A stretch of 60,099 bases of DNA from an uncultured bacterium (lineage in GTDB: Bacteria > Cyanobacteriota > Vampirovibrionia > Gastranaerophilales > Gastranaerophilaceae). Numbering within the stretch: the first letter of the stretch is position 1; every line of letters starts with the position of its first letter. This document shows, piece after piece, positions 25,873 to 34,910 of this stretch. The stretch is from the NCBI GenBank assembly GCA_902462155.1, contig CABQAQ010000011.1:1-60099 (forward strand). The letters are read 5' to 3'. Made by a program: the position numbers and the translations under genes. The notes beneath the pieces were generated by a model that made no database searches, was not told the DNA's origin, and worked only from the letters and a program-made list of their open reading frames with translations.

Positions 25873-26490
25873 ATGAAATCACTGAAATCAGGAATAGAAC
25901 TTAAAATAGAATTTCTAAATGAGAGCAATAAAAAAGAGAGTATAAAGTGTAAGATAAGAGATTGCGAATTTGATAGAATAATATTAGATTATCCTGAGGA
26001 TAGTCTAAGTTTAGCAAAGAATTTAAAAGAAGGAAGTTTTATATTTGTATTCATCTCATTAGGATCAGGGATAAGAGCATTTAGTTCGATAGTAATGACA
26101 TCACCATTAGACGGACCATTTGAAATAGAGTATCCACAAGATTATGAGGATATCCAAAGGAGGAAATATATAAGAGCAAAATGGTTATCAAAAGCGACAA
26201 TAACAGATGAAAGAGGAGAATCATATAAAGTAAATATAGAGGATCTTGGTGGAGCGGCATTAAAATTTACAGCAGATAACAGAATAATAAGAGAGCAATC
26301 AGATATAAAAATATATTTGCCTTTAGAGCCGTTCTTGCCATCTATTATAATTGAGGGTAAAATAAAGAAAAAGATACATTTTAAAGAATATGAATATTTG
26401 TTAGAATATGAAAAAATAAGTAAAAATGATAGAGATAAAATAATAAAAAAATGTTTAGAGCTACAAACTAGCGAAGAATGGGATAAATAA
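25873..26490 (+). CDS. PilZ-domain protein (YcgR-like)
   Basis: A 205-residue protein with an N-terminal YcgR-like beta domain (1-90) and a C-terminal PilZ domain (about 95-200). The arginine motif is present (RRKYIRAKW). The second binding motif, normally (D/N)xSxxG, reads EDLGGAAL, without the serine, so cyclic-di-GMP binding may be weaker or altered. PilZ proteins link cyclic-di-GMP to motility, pili or envelope processes. It follows the M16 pair by ten bases. Confidence 0.85.
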   Translation: MKSLKSGIELKIEFLNESNKKESIKCKIRDCEFDRIILDYPEDSLSLAKNLKEGSFIFVFISLGSGIRAFSSIVMTSPLDGPFEIEYPQDYEDIQRRKYIRAKWLSKATITDERGESYKVNIEDLGGAALKFTADNRIIREQSDIKIYLPLEPFLPSIIIEGKIKKKIHFKEYEYLLEYEKISKNDRDKIIKKCLELQTSEEWDK

Positions 26491-26498
26491 AATAAATT

Positions 26499-28112
26499 AT
26501 GAATAGTGTTTTATTGTCAAAAAAAGAGAATATTAAATTAAGGAAATCATTAGAACGTCTTTCAAATAGAGGGAAGACAGATCAAGCTATTGAGATATGC
26601 CTAAGCAAGATTTCGCAAGGGGATATAAATCCTGTGATACATCTTTTTTTAGGTGATTTATATTTAAAAAAACATTTAGATATACATCAAGCAAAAGATT
26701 TTATAGATGAGGCAATTACACAATACCAAATAGCACTTGAAAGTGATATGGAAACTTATGAGTTATATTATAAATTAGGCTGTGCTTTTTATCATAAAGG
26801 CGATTTAGATAAAGCTATAAATTATTTTAATATAACAATAGATAAAAAATATAATCACTCAGAAAGTTACTTGATGTTAGCAAGGACATATTCTAAGAAG
26901 AGTAATTTTATTGAGGCATTAGAGTATGCAAAAAAAGCTATAAAATACTCAAAACTAAAGTCTGCTAGTGCGCATTATTTAGTATATAATCTTTATAAAA
27001 TAACAGGTCAGAATTCCTTTTGTAGGAGATTAAAGCAATTATTTGAGTTATGTTTGTATGTTATAACATTACCATTTGATAAAGAAGCTAGTTTAAATTT
27101 AATGCGGACAATATCATATCTAAAATTTTTGCCAACAATTTTTAGAGCAATAATAGAAGTTCAAAAGAATGACTATGAAAAAGCAATAGAAATATATAGA
27201 AAGGCAATAGAAAAAGCACCAAGATGTGTGCAATTATACTGTTTATTAGGCTTAGTATATAGAATGATGGGCAGATTTGACGATGCTATATGTGAATATA
27301 AAATGTCTATATGGCTGGATAGTTTAAATATAGGAGCATATAGGGAATTATGTCAATTATACGAGGAAATAGGCGATTATGATAATGCTATATTAATATA
27401 TCTAAAGTTAATAGATATACAGCCACATATAGCAGAGTATCAGAGTAATCTAGGTAATTTGTTATATTTAAAAGGAGATATAAAAGGAGCTTTAGCAAGG
27501 TATCAGAATGCAATAACATTAAATCCGAATCCATTATGGACAAGTGTAATAGCTCAGACTCTTGGATATGTATTCCAAGAAAGCGGAATAAACAAAGATG
27601 CAGCAATATTAGCTTATCAAGCAGCATATTTGCTTACCCCAAAAGATATAGATATTTATATTAATTTAGGTTCAGCATTTTATGAGAAGTCAGAATATGA
27701 AAATGCACTGTTAGTATATAGACAAGCCTTAAATTTAGAACCGCATAATTCAAAGATCCACTGTAATATAGCATATCTTCATTGGGGTATTGGTAATATT
27801 GATGAGGCTATAAAAGAATACGAGTTGGCAATAAAATATGATCCTACGTATGATATAGCTTATAACAATCTTGGAGTTATTTATTTGGATGATTTAGGAA
27901 GAGTACATAAAGCTATAGAGATGTTTACAGAGGCTATTACATATAATCCTAATTATGCATTAGCACATTATAATTTAGCCAGATCAATAGCTTTAAGTGG
28001 AGATGAGATTGAAGCTGCAAAGTTATTCCAAGTAGCTTTAGATATTAATAGTATTACTCACGAAATTGATCCGGAAGAAATAGTTGAGAAAATAAATGCT
28101 TTATTTAAATAA
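26499..28112 (+). CDS. Tetratricopeptide repeat protein
   Basis: A 537-residue protein made almost entirely of TPR units, for example YELYYKLGCAFYHKGDLDKA, NIGAYRELCQLYEEIGDYDN and YDIAYNNLGVIYLDDLGRVH. These fold into a superhelix that binds protein partners. There is no signal peptide or membrane anchor, so it is cytoplasmic. Its position eight bases after the PilZ gene suggests a scaffold for the same process. The start at 26499 lacks a strong ribosome site, consistent with coupling to the upstream gene. Confidence 0.93.
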   Translation: MNSVLLSKKENIKLRKSLERLSNRGKTDQAIEICLSKISQGDINPVIHLFLGDLYLKKHLDIHQAKDFIDEAITQYQIALESDMETYELYYKLGCAFYHKGDLDKAINYFNITIDKKYNHSESYLMLARTYSKKSNFIEALEYAKKAIKYSKLKSASAHYLVYNLYKITGQNSFCRRLKQLFELCLYVITLPFDKEASLNLMRTISYLKFLPTIFRAIIEVQKNDYEKAIEIYRKAIEKAPRCVQLYCLLGLVYRMMGRFDDAICEYKMSIWLDSLNIGAYRELCQLYEEIGDYDNAILIYLKLIDIQPHIAEYQSNLGNLLYLKGDIKGALARYQNAITLNPNPLWTSVIAQTLGYVFQESGINKDAAILAYQAAYLLTPKDIDIYINLGSAFYEKSEYENALLVYRQALNLEPHNSKIHCNIAYLHWGIGNIDEAIKEYELAIKYDPTYDIAYNNLGVIYLDDLGRVHKAIEMFTEAITYNPNYALAHYNLARSIALSGDEIEAAKLFQVALDINSITHEIDPEEIVEKINALFK

Positions 28113-28554
28113 CAAAACAGAGTCGATTGAAGAAAAAGAGAGAGTTAGTCATAAACAGATAGTAAAGGTATATCACGCTGATACAGATTGTTATAATGTG
28201 GTATGGCATGGTTCATATATAAAATGGTTTGAGATAGGTAGAGTTGAACTTGTAAATTTGGCTAAATTAGATATAGAGTCTTTAGAAAAAGATCAAGGTG
28301 TAACATTTCCTGTCATAGAGCTTAATATAAAATATAAAAATGCGGCAAAATTATATGACGAGTTGTTAATAGAGTCAAGTATTAATAATATATCAAAACT
28401 AAGTATTGATTTTTCACATAAAGTTACAAATAATAAAACAAAACAAACGATTGTAATAGCAAATGCAAAAATTGTTGTGTTAAAAGAGGCTAAACTTTTA
28501 CGAAAAATTCCTGAAGATATTTATGAAGCTTTTTCAAATTTAGTTGTAGACTAA
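28096..28554 (+). CDS. YbgC/FadM-type hotdog acyl-CoA thioesterase
   Basis: A 152-residue 4HBT-superfamily thioesterase. The active-site region KVYHADTDCYNVVWHGSYIK followed by WFEIGRVEL carries the conserved aspartate of YbgC-like enzymes, which hydrolyse acyl-CoA or acyl-ACP thioesters. The gene begins 17 bases inside the end of the TPR gene. An alternative start slightly downstream is possible because the first 20 residues are polar and not part of the fold. Confidence 0.85.
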   Translation: MLYLNNKTESIEEKERVSHKQIVKVYHADTDCYNVVWHGSYIKWFEIGRVELVNLAKLDIESLEKDQGVTFPVIELNIKYKNAAKLYDELLIESSINNISKLSIDFSHKVTNNKTKQTIVIANAKIVVLKEAKLLRKIPEDIYEAFSNLVVD

Positions 28555-28620
28555 TAGAATATAAAATATTGAACCAATGGTAAAATATAAATTTAAAAGA
28601 TCTTTTGTTATATCGTAAAA

Positions 28621-28661
28621 AAAAGAGAAATATAATTTGTTGAATTATACTTCTCTTTTTT
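28621..28661. terminator. Bidirectional terminator between convergent genes
   Basis: AAAAGAGAA and TTCTCTTTT arms, with a second AT stem (TATAATT/AATTATA), form a hairpin followed by T on one strand and preceded by A on the other. It lies between the convergent thioesterase and glycosidase genes. Confidence 0.8.
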
Positions 28662-28675
28662 CTAATATAAAAAAT

Positions 28676-30946
28676 TTATTTAACCATTTTATAAATTTTA
28701 AAATCACTTGGAGCTAAATCATAAAATGTAATTTGTGCTAAAGGATTATCAAAGATAATTTCTTTAAAATCTTTTAAGTGTTCATCATATTCGTATTGAG
28801 CAATAATTTTAAAATCACAAGGTAAATCGACAGGATGATTGTAAACATTATGTCCATACTTTGTATTAAAATTACCATTTTCATCTTGATAAACTTCAGA
28901 TTCATAAAGATAATTACAAACAATTAATAAAGCCTCTTTTAGCGGATCTTTATTAATCACCCAAGCAGCAAAGCCATCATCAGTTTGTGTAATTAACTGA
29001 GCTTCACCGGAATTAGTAAATTCATTATTTAAAGCGAATCTTAAAATAGCATCAAACTTATAAAAGAAGTTATCATTATTATTCCGCATCATAGAAATTT
29101 CAGATCCTATAACACTTTCAATACCGGTTTTAGTAAAAGATTCATCTCCATCAATAAACATAACAGGTCTTTGAGCATTTTTTCCACCCGGAAGAAATTT
29201 ATATTTAAACCATTTAAATAAAGCTCCTTTTTCTCCAAGCTGTCCTGGATATTGATTAATAACATTAAACTCGCCATCCTGATTATTATAAGTTTTTAAT
29301 ATAGATAAACTATTATGTGTATGACTTGTTTTATTATATTGTTCCAACTTATTATTATCCTGAATAATAACCTGAGGAGTTTTATTGTATTGAGAAATAA
29401 TATCATTACCCCATAAAATATCAAAATTCATATTTTGATTATATTCAGAGAGATAATCATCCCAAAGCATATACTCAGCCAAAGAAGCAAAATAAGGGAT
29501 TTTAGACTTCATAGTTGTATTTAATTTTTCTAAAACTTTTTGAGGAGCACGATAACTTATAGGTTTACCATTTTTTTCAGAAACCTTATCAACAATATGG
29601 TCAATATGATCGACTCTAAATCCATCAAAGTTATAATCTTTTTGTAGATCCTGCATTAAATCTATAAAATAATCGATAACTTTATTGTTATATTCTCCAT
29701 TTTCAAGGTAAACAAAATAATAAGGAGATTGGCAATCAAGATTAGCATAATTTGTTACATCATTACATTCAATGTCAAAATGTTTGAACATAGGAAATGA
29801 TCCACATTCAGACATCTTATCAAAAATAGGGACCCCACAAGAACACCAAGCACCACCTGGAGCAGGCCATAACCCTTCTTTTATTAAGGCTTCTATTGTT
29901 TTACCTTGATTTTTAATATCTTTTTCTGCTTTTATTTTTCCTAACTTTGCATTATTTGTTTCGGCAATAATATTAGTAGCTTTTTTGGCAAGCTTAATTT
30001 GTGACTCTTTTTTTAGCATATCATCTGAAAATTGTTTTTTCTTTTCTAACAATAAGCTATTAAGTTTATTATAAATATTCTTATAGAAATCACTTATATC
30101 AGAAGAGCCACCTTTAAGAATTTTTTTATATATTTTTACTGTAGTTTCTATATCATCTTTATCAAATTCTGATTCAAGATTTTTAGATACTATATCAACT
30201 TCGTTTTCAATTTTAGAAATAAGTTCATTGATATCATACCATCTAACAACTTTAGGGTTAGAAAGAACAATTTTAGAGAATCTACCGGTTTGAGGAAGAA
30301 TATCAAAAATAACAGGATGATCAGCCAGTTGTGATAACTTAATAAATAATTGAACTTGAGCTTTAGCATCCAGATTAAGATTATCTTTAATAAATTTATC
30401 TTCAAGATTTGCAGATACTTCAGAACTTGTAGGTAAATAGGCACAACCGAATTCTCTAGGATGGAAAGGGATAAGATACATTGTTGTTGATAGTATATTT
30501 TTTGATTTATTACCTGAAGGTAAAATTAAAAGTTGTCGTAACCAATCTATAAACTTAGCTGGTTGATGAGATATATTACCATTACCTAAACCTGCTAGAT
30601 TTATTAATTTGATATTATGCTGTTCTTTTTTTATCCAGTCTGAATTTTTGTAACCGGCTCTTTTTACAGGAGAAATTTGATCATTTTCAAATTTGAATTT
30701 AGAATCAATAAAAACATTACTTTTTAAGAATTTTTGTTCAAGAGCAAAAATGACTTCAGCATCTGAAAGTTCTGTAAGAGCTTTTATATGCGAATAAGGA
30801 AGATAACCATATTTTTCTATTTGATCAATCAGATATTGTTTTTTAGATTCATCGATACTATCTACATTATAAAGTTTTTTAAGTTTCTTCCATAATGAAG
30901 TTAAAATTGTATCTTGACGCTTCTTATTAAAGACTAATGATAACAT
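28676..30946 (-). CDS. GH13 alpha-amylase-family enzyme, divergent
   Basis: A 756-residue protein with glycoside hydrolase family 13 signatures. DGFRVDHIDHI carries the nucleophile aspartate. FASLAEYMLWDD supplies the acid/base glutamate. The third conserved aspartate region is atypical (KTYNNQDGE where FxxxHD is usual). Residues about 235-345 form a lysine-rich, probably coiled insertion absent from standard amylases. The N-terminal ~110 residues are also family-atypical. It should act on an alpha-glucan or related oligosaccharide; transglycosylation is as likely as hydrolysis. There is no signal peptide, so it is cytoplasmic, perhaps in storage polysaccharide use. Confidence 0.8.
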   Translation of the reverse strand: MLSLVFNKKRQDTILTSLWKKLKKLYNVDSIDESKKQYLIDQIEKYGYLPYSHIKALTELSDAEVIFALEQKFLKSNVFIDSKFKFENDQISPVKRAGYKNSDWIKKEQHNIKLINLAGLGNGNISHQPAKFIDWLRQLLILPSGNKSKNILSTTMYLIPFHPREFGCAYLPTSSEVSANLEDKFIKDNLNLDAKAQVQLFIKLSQLADHPVIFDILPQTGRFSKIVLSNPKVVRWYDINELISKIENEVDIVSKNLESEFDKDDIETTVKIYKKILKGGSSDISDFYKNIYNKLNSLLLEKKKQFSDDMLKKESQIKLAKKATNIIAETNNAKLGKIKAEKDIKNQGKTIEALIKEGLWPAPGGAWCSCGVPIFDKMSECGSFPMFKHFDIECNDVTNYANLDCQSPYYFVYLENGEYNNKVIDYFIDLMQDLQKDYNFDGFRVDHIDHIVDKVSEKNGKPISYRAPQKVLEKLNTTMKSKIPYFASLAEYMLWDDYLSEYNQNMNFDILWGNDIISQYNKTPQVIIQDNNKLEQYNKTSHTHNSLSILKTYNNQDGEFNVINQYPGQLGEKGALFKWFKYKFLPGGKNAQRPVMFIDGDESFTKTGIESVIGSEISMMRNNNDNFFYKFDAILRFALNNEFTNSGEAQLITQTDDGFAAWVINKDPLKEALLIVCNYLYESEVYQDENGNFNTKYGHNVYNHPVDLPCDFKIIAQYEYDEHLKDFKEIIFDNPLAQITFYDLAPSDFKIYKMVK

Positions 30947-31039
30947 GTTTTAGTTCTTCCCTTCTTTTTTTATAGTAAAAAATTTAATTTAATTTTATCT
31001 AAAATAAATAATATTTTCAATGTATGTATAAAAAAATAA

Positions 31040-31858
31040 TTATTTAGAGATTGTAATTAAATTTAGTTTATCTTGAGAATTTACCCCATAACCAAATAAG
31101 GCAAAGTCGTATTTTACAGGGTCAGAAGGATCGTATTCTAACAATTTTGATGTTAGTTCAATTACAGCTTTATAGTCATTAGATTTACGTTTTAACAAGT
31201 TTAATGAACGAGAAACATTACCAACGTGGACATCTAAAGGTATAAGTAAATCAGAAGTAGATATGAAATCCCAAATACCAAAATCAACAGGAGTTTTTCT
31301 TACCATCCAACGAAGAAACATATTTAATCTTTTACAAGCTCCTTTATTTCTAGCATTTGGTATTAAATGGAAGAAACCAAGATTATCTTTAATGGAATTT
31401 TGGCAATTTTTTTCAAGTTCAGAATAAAAGAAGTCACAACTTTTTATTAACATAGAATATATTTTACAAAAATCAGATATATTATTTTCTGATTTAAAAC
31501 AATTATAAAATAATTCTCCTAAAGAGGATTTATCTTTTTTGTATAATTTATTTAATATTACCAGTAGTTGATAAATATCTTGTTCTTTAGCAAAACGATA
31601 ATTTAATCCGTTTAAGTTGCATTTATCTTTATCAAAATTTAAAATAAAATTATATGGTTCATTATCCATAATATTAAATAATTGATTTAATTTAGGAATA
31701 AAAAGTTCTCGTTTTCCATAAGCAAAGCTTGAAGATATAAAACCGCTTATTTCAATATCCTCTTTTTTTTTGAATCTATGAGGAAATAATATAGGATCAT
31801 CTTTTATAAAATCTAAAGTTTCATATTGTTTTACCAAACTATCAAGCAATTCTTTCAT
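31040..31858 (-). CDS. TIGR02757/DUF2400 family protein
   Basis: A 272-residue protein with the signature regions of TIGR02757: DDPILFPHRF, ISGFISSSFAYGKRE, RLNMFLRWMVRKTPVDFG and LIPLDVHVGNVSRSL, ending PVKYDFALFGYGV. The C-terminal part is related to helix-hairpin-helix DNA glycosylase folds, but the function is unproven. It is the last gene of a minus-strand run after tadA (two-base gap), so it is co-transcribed with the two-component genes. Confidence 0.88.
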   Translation of the reverse strand: MKELLDSLVKQYETLDFIKDDPILFPHRFKKKEDIEISGFISSSFAYGKRELFIPKLNQLFNIMDNEPYNFILNFDKDKCNLNGLNYRFAKEQDIYQLLVILNKLYKKDKSSLGELFYNCFKSENNISDFCKIYSMLIKSCDFFYSELEKNCQNSIKDNLGFFHLIPNARNKGACKRLNMFLRWMVRKTPVDFGIWDFISTSDLLIPLDVHVGNVSRSLNLLKRKSNDYKAVIELTSKLLEYDPSDPVKYDFALFGYGVNSQDKLNLITISK

Positions 31859-31860
31859 AA

Positions 31861-32313
31861 TCAGATGCCTTTTCTTCTTAAACTCTTAAAATAATTATCA
31901 ATTAATTCTTTACATTCCAGCTCCATTATACCACCTAAAATATTTATATTTTGATGTTTTTTATTTATTAAAGATGAAAGATTAATTTTAGAACCAAAGG
32001 CACCATATAAAAGATCATAAGCTCCAAAATAAATATTAGAAATCCTTGATTGCAATATAGCCCAAGCACACATAGGACAAGGTTCTAAAGTTACATATAA
32101 ATCACAACCTATAAGCCTCCAGTTATTTAGATACTCATTAGCTCTATTGATAGCTATAATCTCAGCGTGTTCAATAAATTTTTTGTTTAATTCTCGTGTA
32201 TTACACCCGGAAGATATTACCTTATTATCTTTTACTATTACACAACCAATAGGGATATCAATAGTATTTTTTTTAGCTTCTAAAATAGCTAACTCCATAA
32301 ATTTTTTATTCAT
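31861..32313 (-). CDS. tadA: tRNA adenosine(34) deaminase
   Basis: A 150-residue cytidine/adenosine deaminase. The zinc site is complete: HAEIIAINRA provides the histidine and catalytic glutamate, and TLEPCPMCAWAI the two cysteines. SNIYFGAYDLLYGAFGS follows the TadA pattern. The enzyme converts A34 to inosine in tRNA-Arg(ACG). A guanine-deaminase-type relative cannot be fully excluded, but length and motifs favour TadA. It overlaps the histidine kinase stop by eight bases. Confidence 0.88.
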   Translation of the reverse strand: MNKKFMELAILEAKKNTIDIPIGCVIVKDNKVISSGCNTRELNKKFIEHAEIIAINRANEYLNNWRLIGCDLYVTLEPCPMCAWAILQSRISNIYFGAYDLLYGAFGSKINLSSLINKKHQNINILGGIMELECKELIDNYFKSLRRKGI

Positions 32314-33979
32314 CGTTCCATTTTTTCAATTTTAGAATAACAGTAAATAAATTATTTTTAGAAGAATGAATGTTAATTTCGCCATCCATAGCCTGAATAA
32401 GTCCTTTAACAATAAAAAGTCCAAGGCCGGTACCTCTTGTTGTTCTTGTTGTTTTGTCATCTATTCTTGTAAATTTTTCAAATAATTTATTCAACTTATC
32501 TTCAGGTATATAATCTGCTTTATTTTCAATCTTGATTATAGCAAAATTTTTGTTAAGATCATCTTCATATGTTGAAATAATAATATCAGAATCTTCATCA
32601 GAATATTTGCTTGCATTTTCAATCAAGTTAATAAGCACTTGTTCAAGCCTATCTTTATTTGAAGAAATGAAAAAATTCTGTTTATTCTTGATAATAAAGT
32701 TATGATTTTTAAAATCTTTAATTAAAGTTAAAGAATCATTAATAAGCTCATTAAGATTAATTTTTTCGACTTCAAATTTTAAATTTGAATGTTCAATATC
32801 CGGAATGACAAGTAAATCTTCGACCATACGACTTAAACGTTCACTTTGACGTTTTATAATTTTTAAAGATTTTATTTTAACATCTTCATCAATTTCTATA
32901 TCTTGTCTTAATAATCTGGAAGTATATCCCATGATTGAAGTTAAAGGAGTTCTTAATTCGTGACTAACGGTATCAACTAGATTTGATCTGAATTCGTTAA
33001 CAAGTTTAAGCTCTTGATTATATTCTTTTAATTTCCGGTATGATACATTGATTTCATAAACCATTTTATTAAACTCTAAAGCTAAAAATGTTATTTCAAA
33101 AGGAGTAAAAATATTAGTAAGAAACCTTATTTTACGTTTATAATTTCCCTTTGATATAGCAACAATACCTTTAAATAATTGTCTTAAATTTATATAAAGA
33201 TAATAAGTGTAAAGCCCAATAATAAAAATAACAATAAGACCTGAGATAATAAAAGATAGAATAATATTAAATTGAGCAGTATAAATGGTTTCACCTGCTA
33301 AAGTCGATGTTGTATTTGTTATAATTAAAAAATTATTTAAAAGGAAATAAGCTAAAGGTTCATTTTTTATCTTACCGTAAATTGTAGATTTACCTTGAAT
33401 CAGATTTTTCGGTAAAGTTTTTAAAGCAATATTAAACTCATCTTGAGAGAAATTATGAGAAATAATAAGTTTCTTAGATTCAGCATCAAGAATATAAATT
33501 TGTCGAGTATCCTGTTTAACGGAGTCAAATACTTTTTGTTTAAATTTATTCAAATCAATTTTTGCAATAAGGTAGCGATTTTTATCAATTTTTTCGTTAA
33601 TAACAATTTCTTTCTGTATTTTATCAAAATAAATTGAGTTTTGAACAGGTTTATTATAAGTAATAGAGATATCTTTAAAATCTTTAGAATATTGATTCAA
33701 ATCTTGTAAATATGCATTAATTTTATAATCAGAATCAATATGCTGAATAGCTAAAATAGTTTGATGTAAGGCATTAGAATCAGTACCAAGAAATTCTTTT
33801 ATATTCTGAGCAATAATATCACTGATCATAATAGCGGTATGTTTTAATTCTCGTCTAATGCCGTGTTGATTTTCATTATTAACAATAAATGCCGTAACAG
33901 TAAATGGGATAAAAACAGATATAAAAATTACAACAATAATTTGTTCAATAATTTTAAGTCGTTTAAATTTAAACTTCAT
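32306..33979 (-). CDS. Membrane sensor histidine kinase
   Basis: A 557-residue kinase. Transmembrane helix 1 is at about 12-31 (IIVVIFISVFIPFTVTAFIV). An extracytoplasmic sensor of about 200 residues follows, then helix 2 (about 232-257), a HAMP-like linker, the dimerisation/phosphoacceptor domain (VSHELRTPLTSIMGY) and the ATPase domain (NLIENASKYS, GTGLGLFIVKGL). The sensor domain looks PAS/Cache-like, but no ligand is evident. It lies eight bases downstream of its response regulator, so they form a two-component pair. Confidence 0.93.
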   Translation of the reverse strand: MKFKFKRLKIIEQIIVVIFISVFIPFTVTAFIVNNENQHGIRRELKHTAIMISDIIAQNIKEFLGTDSNALHQTILAIQHIDSDYKINAYLQDLNQYSKDFKDISITYNKPVQNSIYFDKIQKEIVINEKIDKNRYLIAKIDLNKFKQKVFDSVKQDTRQIYILDAESKKLIISHNFSQDEFNIALKTLPKNLIQGKSTIYGKIKNEPLAYFLLNNFLIITNTTSTLAGETIYTAQFNIILSFIISGLIVIFIIGLYTYYLYINLRQLFKGIVAISKGNYKRKIRFLTNIFTPFEITFLALEFNKMVYEINVSYRKLKEYNQELKLVNEFRSNLVDTVSHELRTPLTSIMGYTSRLLRQDIEIDEDVKIKSLKIIKRQSERLSRMVEDLLVIPDIEHSNLKFEVEKINLNELINDSLTLIKDFKNHNFIIKNKQNFFISSNKDRLEQVLINLIENASKYSDEDSDIIISTYEDDLNKNFAIIKIENKADYIPEDKLNKLFEKFTRIDDKTTRTTRGTGLGLFIVKGLIQAMDGEINIHSSKNNLFTVILKLKKWNDE

Positions 33980-33986
33980 AGTCGAG

Positions 33987-34697
33987 TTAAACCTTATGTA
34001 AAGTAAGCTTATAACCTACATTGGTAATAGTATGTATAAACTGAGGATTTTTAGGATCTTGCTCAATTTTTTGTCGTAAAGTTCCCATATGAACTCTTAG
34101 CATACGGACATCTTCATCACTATCATATCCCCAGACTTCGGATAAAATAGTTGCCAAAGATACAGCTTTATTAGCGTGTTGGAACAAGCAATAAAGAATT
34201 TCAAACTCTGTAGGAGTAAGTTTAATTTGTTGATCAATGACTTTGACTTCTAGAGAGTCTTGGAATAATTCTATTTGATCGCCTTTAAGTATTTCTTTAG
34301 AAGAAAGTTGATTTTCTAAATTGTTTTTATGAGAGGAAGATCTTCTTAGAAGTGCTCTTATACGAAGTAAGACTTCTTGAATATCAAAAGGTTTAACGAG
34401 ATAATCATCAGCTCCCAGATTAAAACCTTGAGTTTTATCCTGAATAGTACCTTTAGCAGTAAGTAAAAGGATAGGTAAATCAGGTTTTACCATTTTAATA
34501 TTATGGCAAACTTGAAATCCGTTCATTTTAGGCATCATAACATCCAGTAAAACAATATCGAAATCATTATTTAGAGCTATATTAAGACCATCGAGTCCAT
34601 TATTGGCTACGGTTGTGGAATATCCACTTTTAGATAAATCAAATTCAAGAAGTTCACGTATTTCGTCATCATCATCTACAATAAGAATTTTGTTCAT
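33987..34697 (-). CDS. OmpR/PhoB-family response regulator
   Basis: A 236-residue regulator. The receiver domain has the acidic pair (LIVDDDDE), the phosphorylation aspartate (DIVLLDVMMPKMNGF), Thr (LLLTAKG) and Lys (DDYLVKPFD). The C-terminal winged helix reads KLTPTEFEILYCLFQH and HMGTLRQKIEQDPKNP. It is the first gene of the minus-strand run with the kinase, tadA and the TIGR02757 gene. The regulated genes are unknown; the divergent glutamate synthase promoter, about 210 bases away, is one candidate. Confidence 0.95.
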   Translation of the reverse strand: MNKILIVDDDDEIRELLEFDLSKSGYSTTVANNGLDGLNIALNNDFDIVLLDVMMPKMNGFQVCHNIKMVKPDLPILLLTAKGTIQDKTQGFNLGADDYLVKPFDIQEVLLRIRALLRRSSSHKNNLENQLSSKEILKGDQIELFQDSLEVKVIDQQIKLTPTEFEILYCLFQHANKAVSLATILSEVWGYDSDEDVRMLRVHMGTLRQKIEQDPKNPQFIHTITNVGYKLTLHKV

Positions 34698-34844
34698 AAA
34701 ATGCCTATTAAAAAAATTTAAAATATATTAATTACAATAAACATAATAGAATAAAAAAGAAATAAAGTACATAACTAACAATTATCAAAAGGCTATAATA
34801 AATTCAAGAGAAAGGGGGATATATAAATATTATAAAAAGTTTAC

Positions 34845-34873
34845 TTGACAAAAAAAAAGAATAGAATTATTTT
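34845..34873 (+). promoter_or_regulatory. Promoter of the glutamate synthase operon
   Basis: A perfect TTGACA at 34845-34850 is followed after 17 bases by TATTTT at 34868-34873 (four of six). AAGGGGG before the ATG at 34911 is a strong ribosome site. The intergenic region is shared with the divergent response regulator. Confidence 0.6.
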
Positions 34874-34910
34874 AAAATAAATCAAGATGTGTCTATATTA
34901 AGGGGGTATT

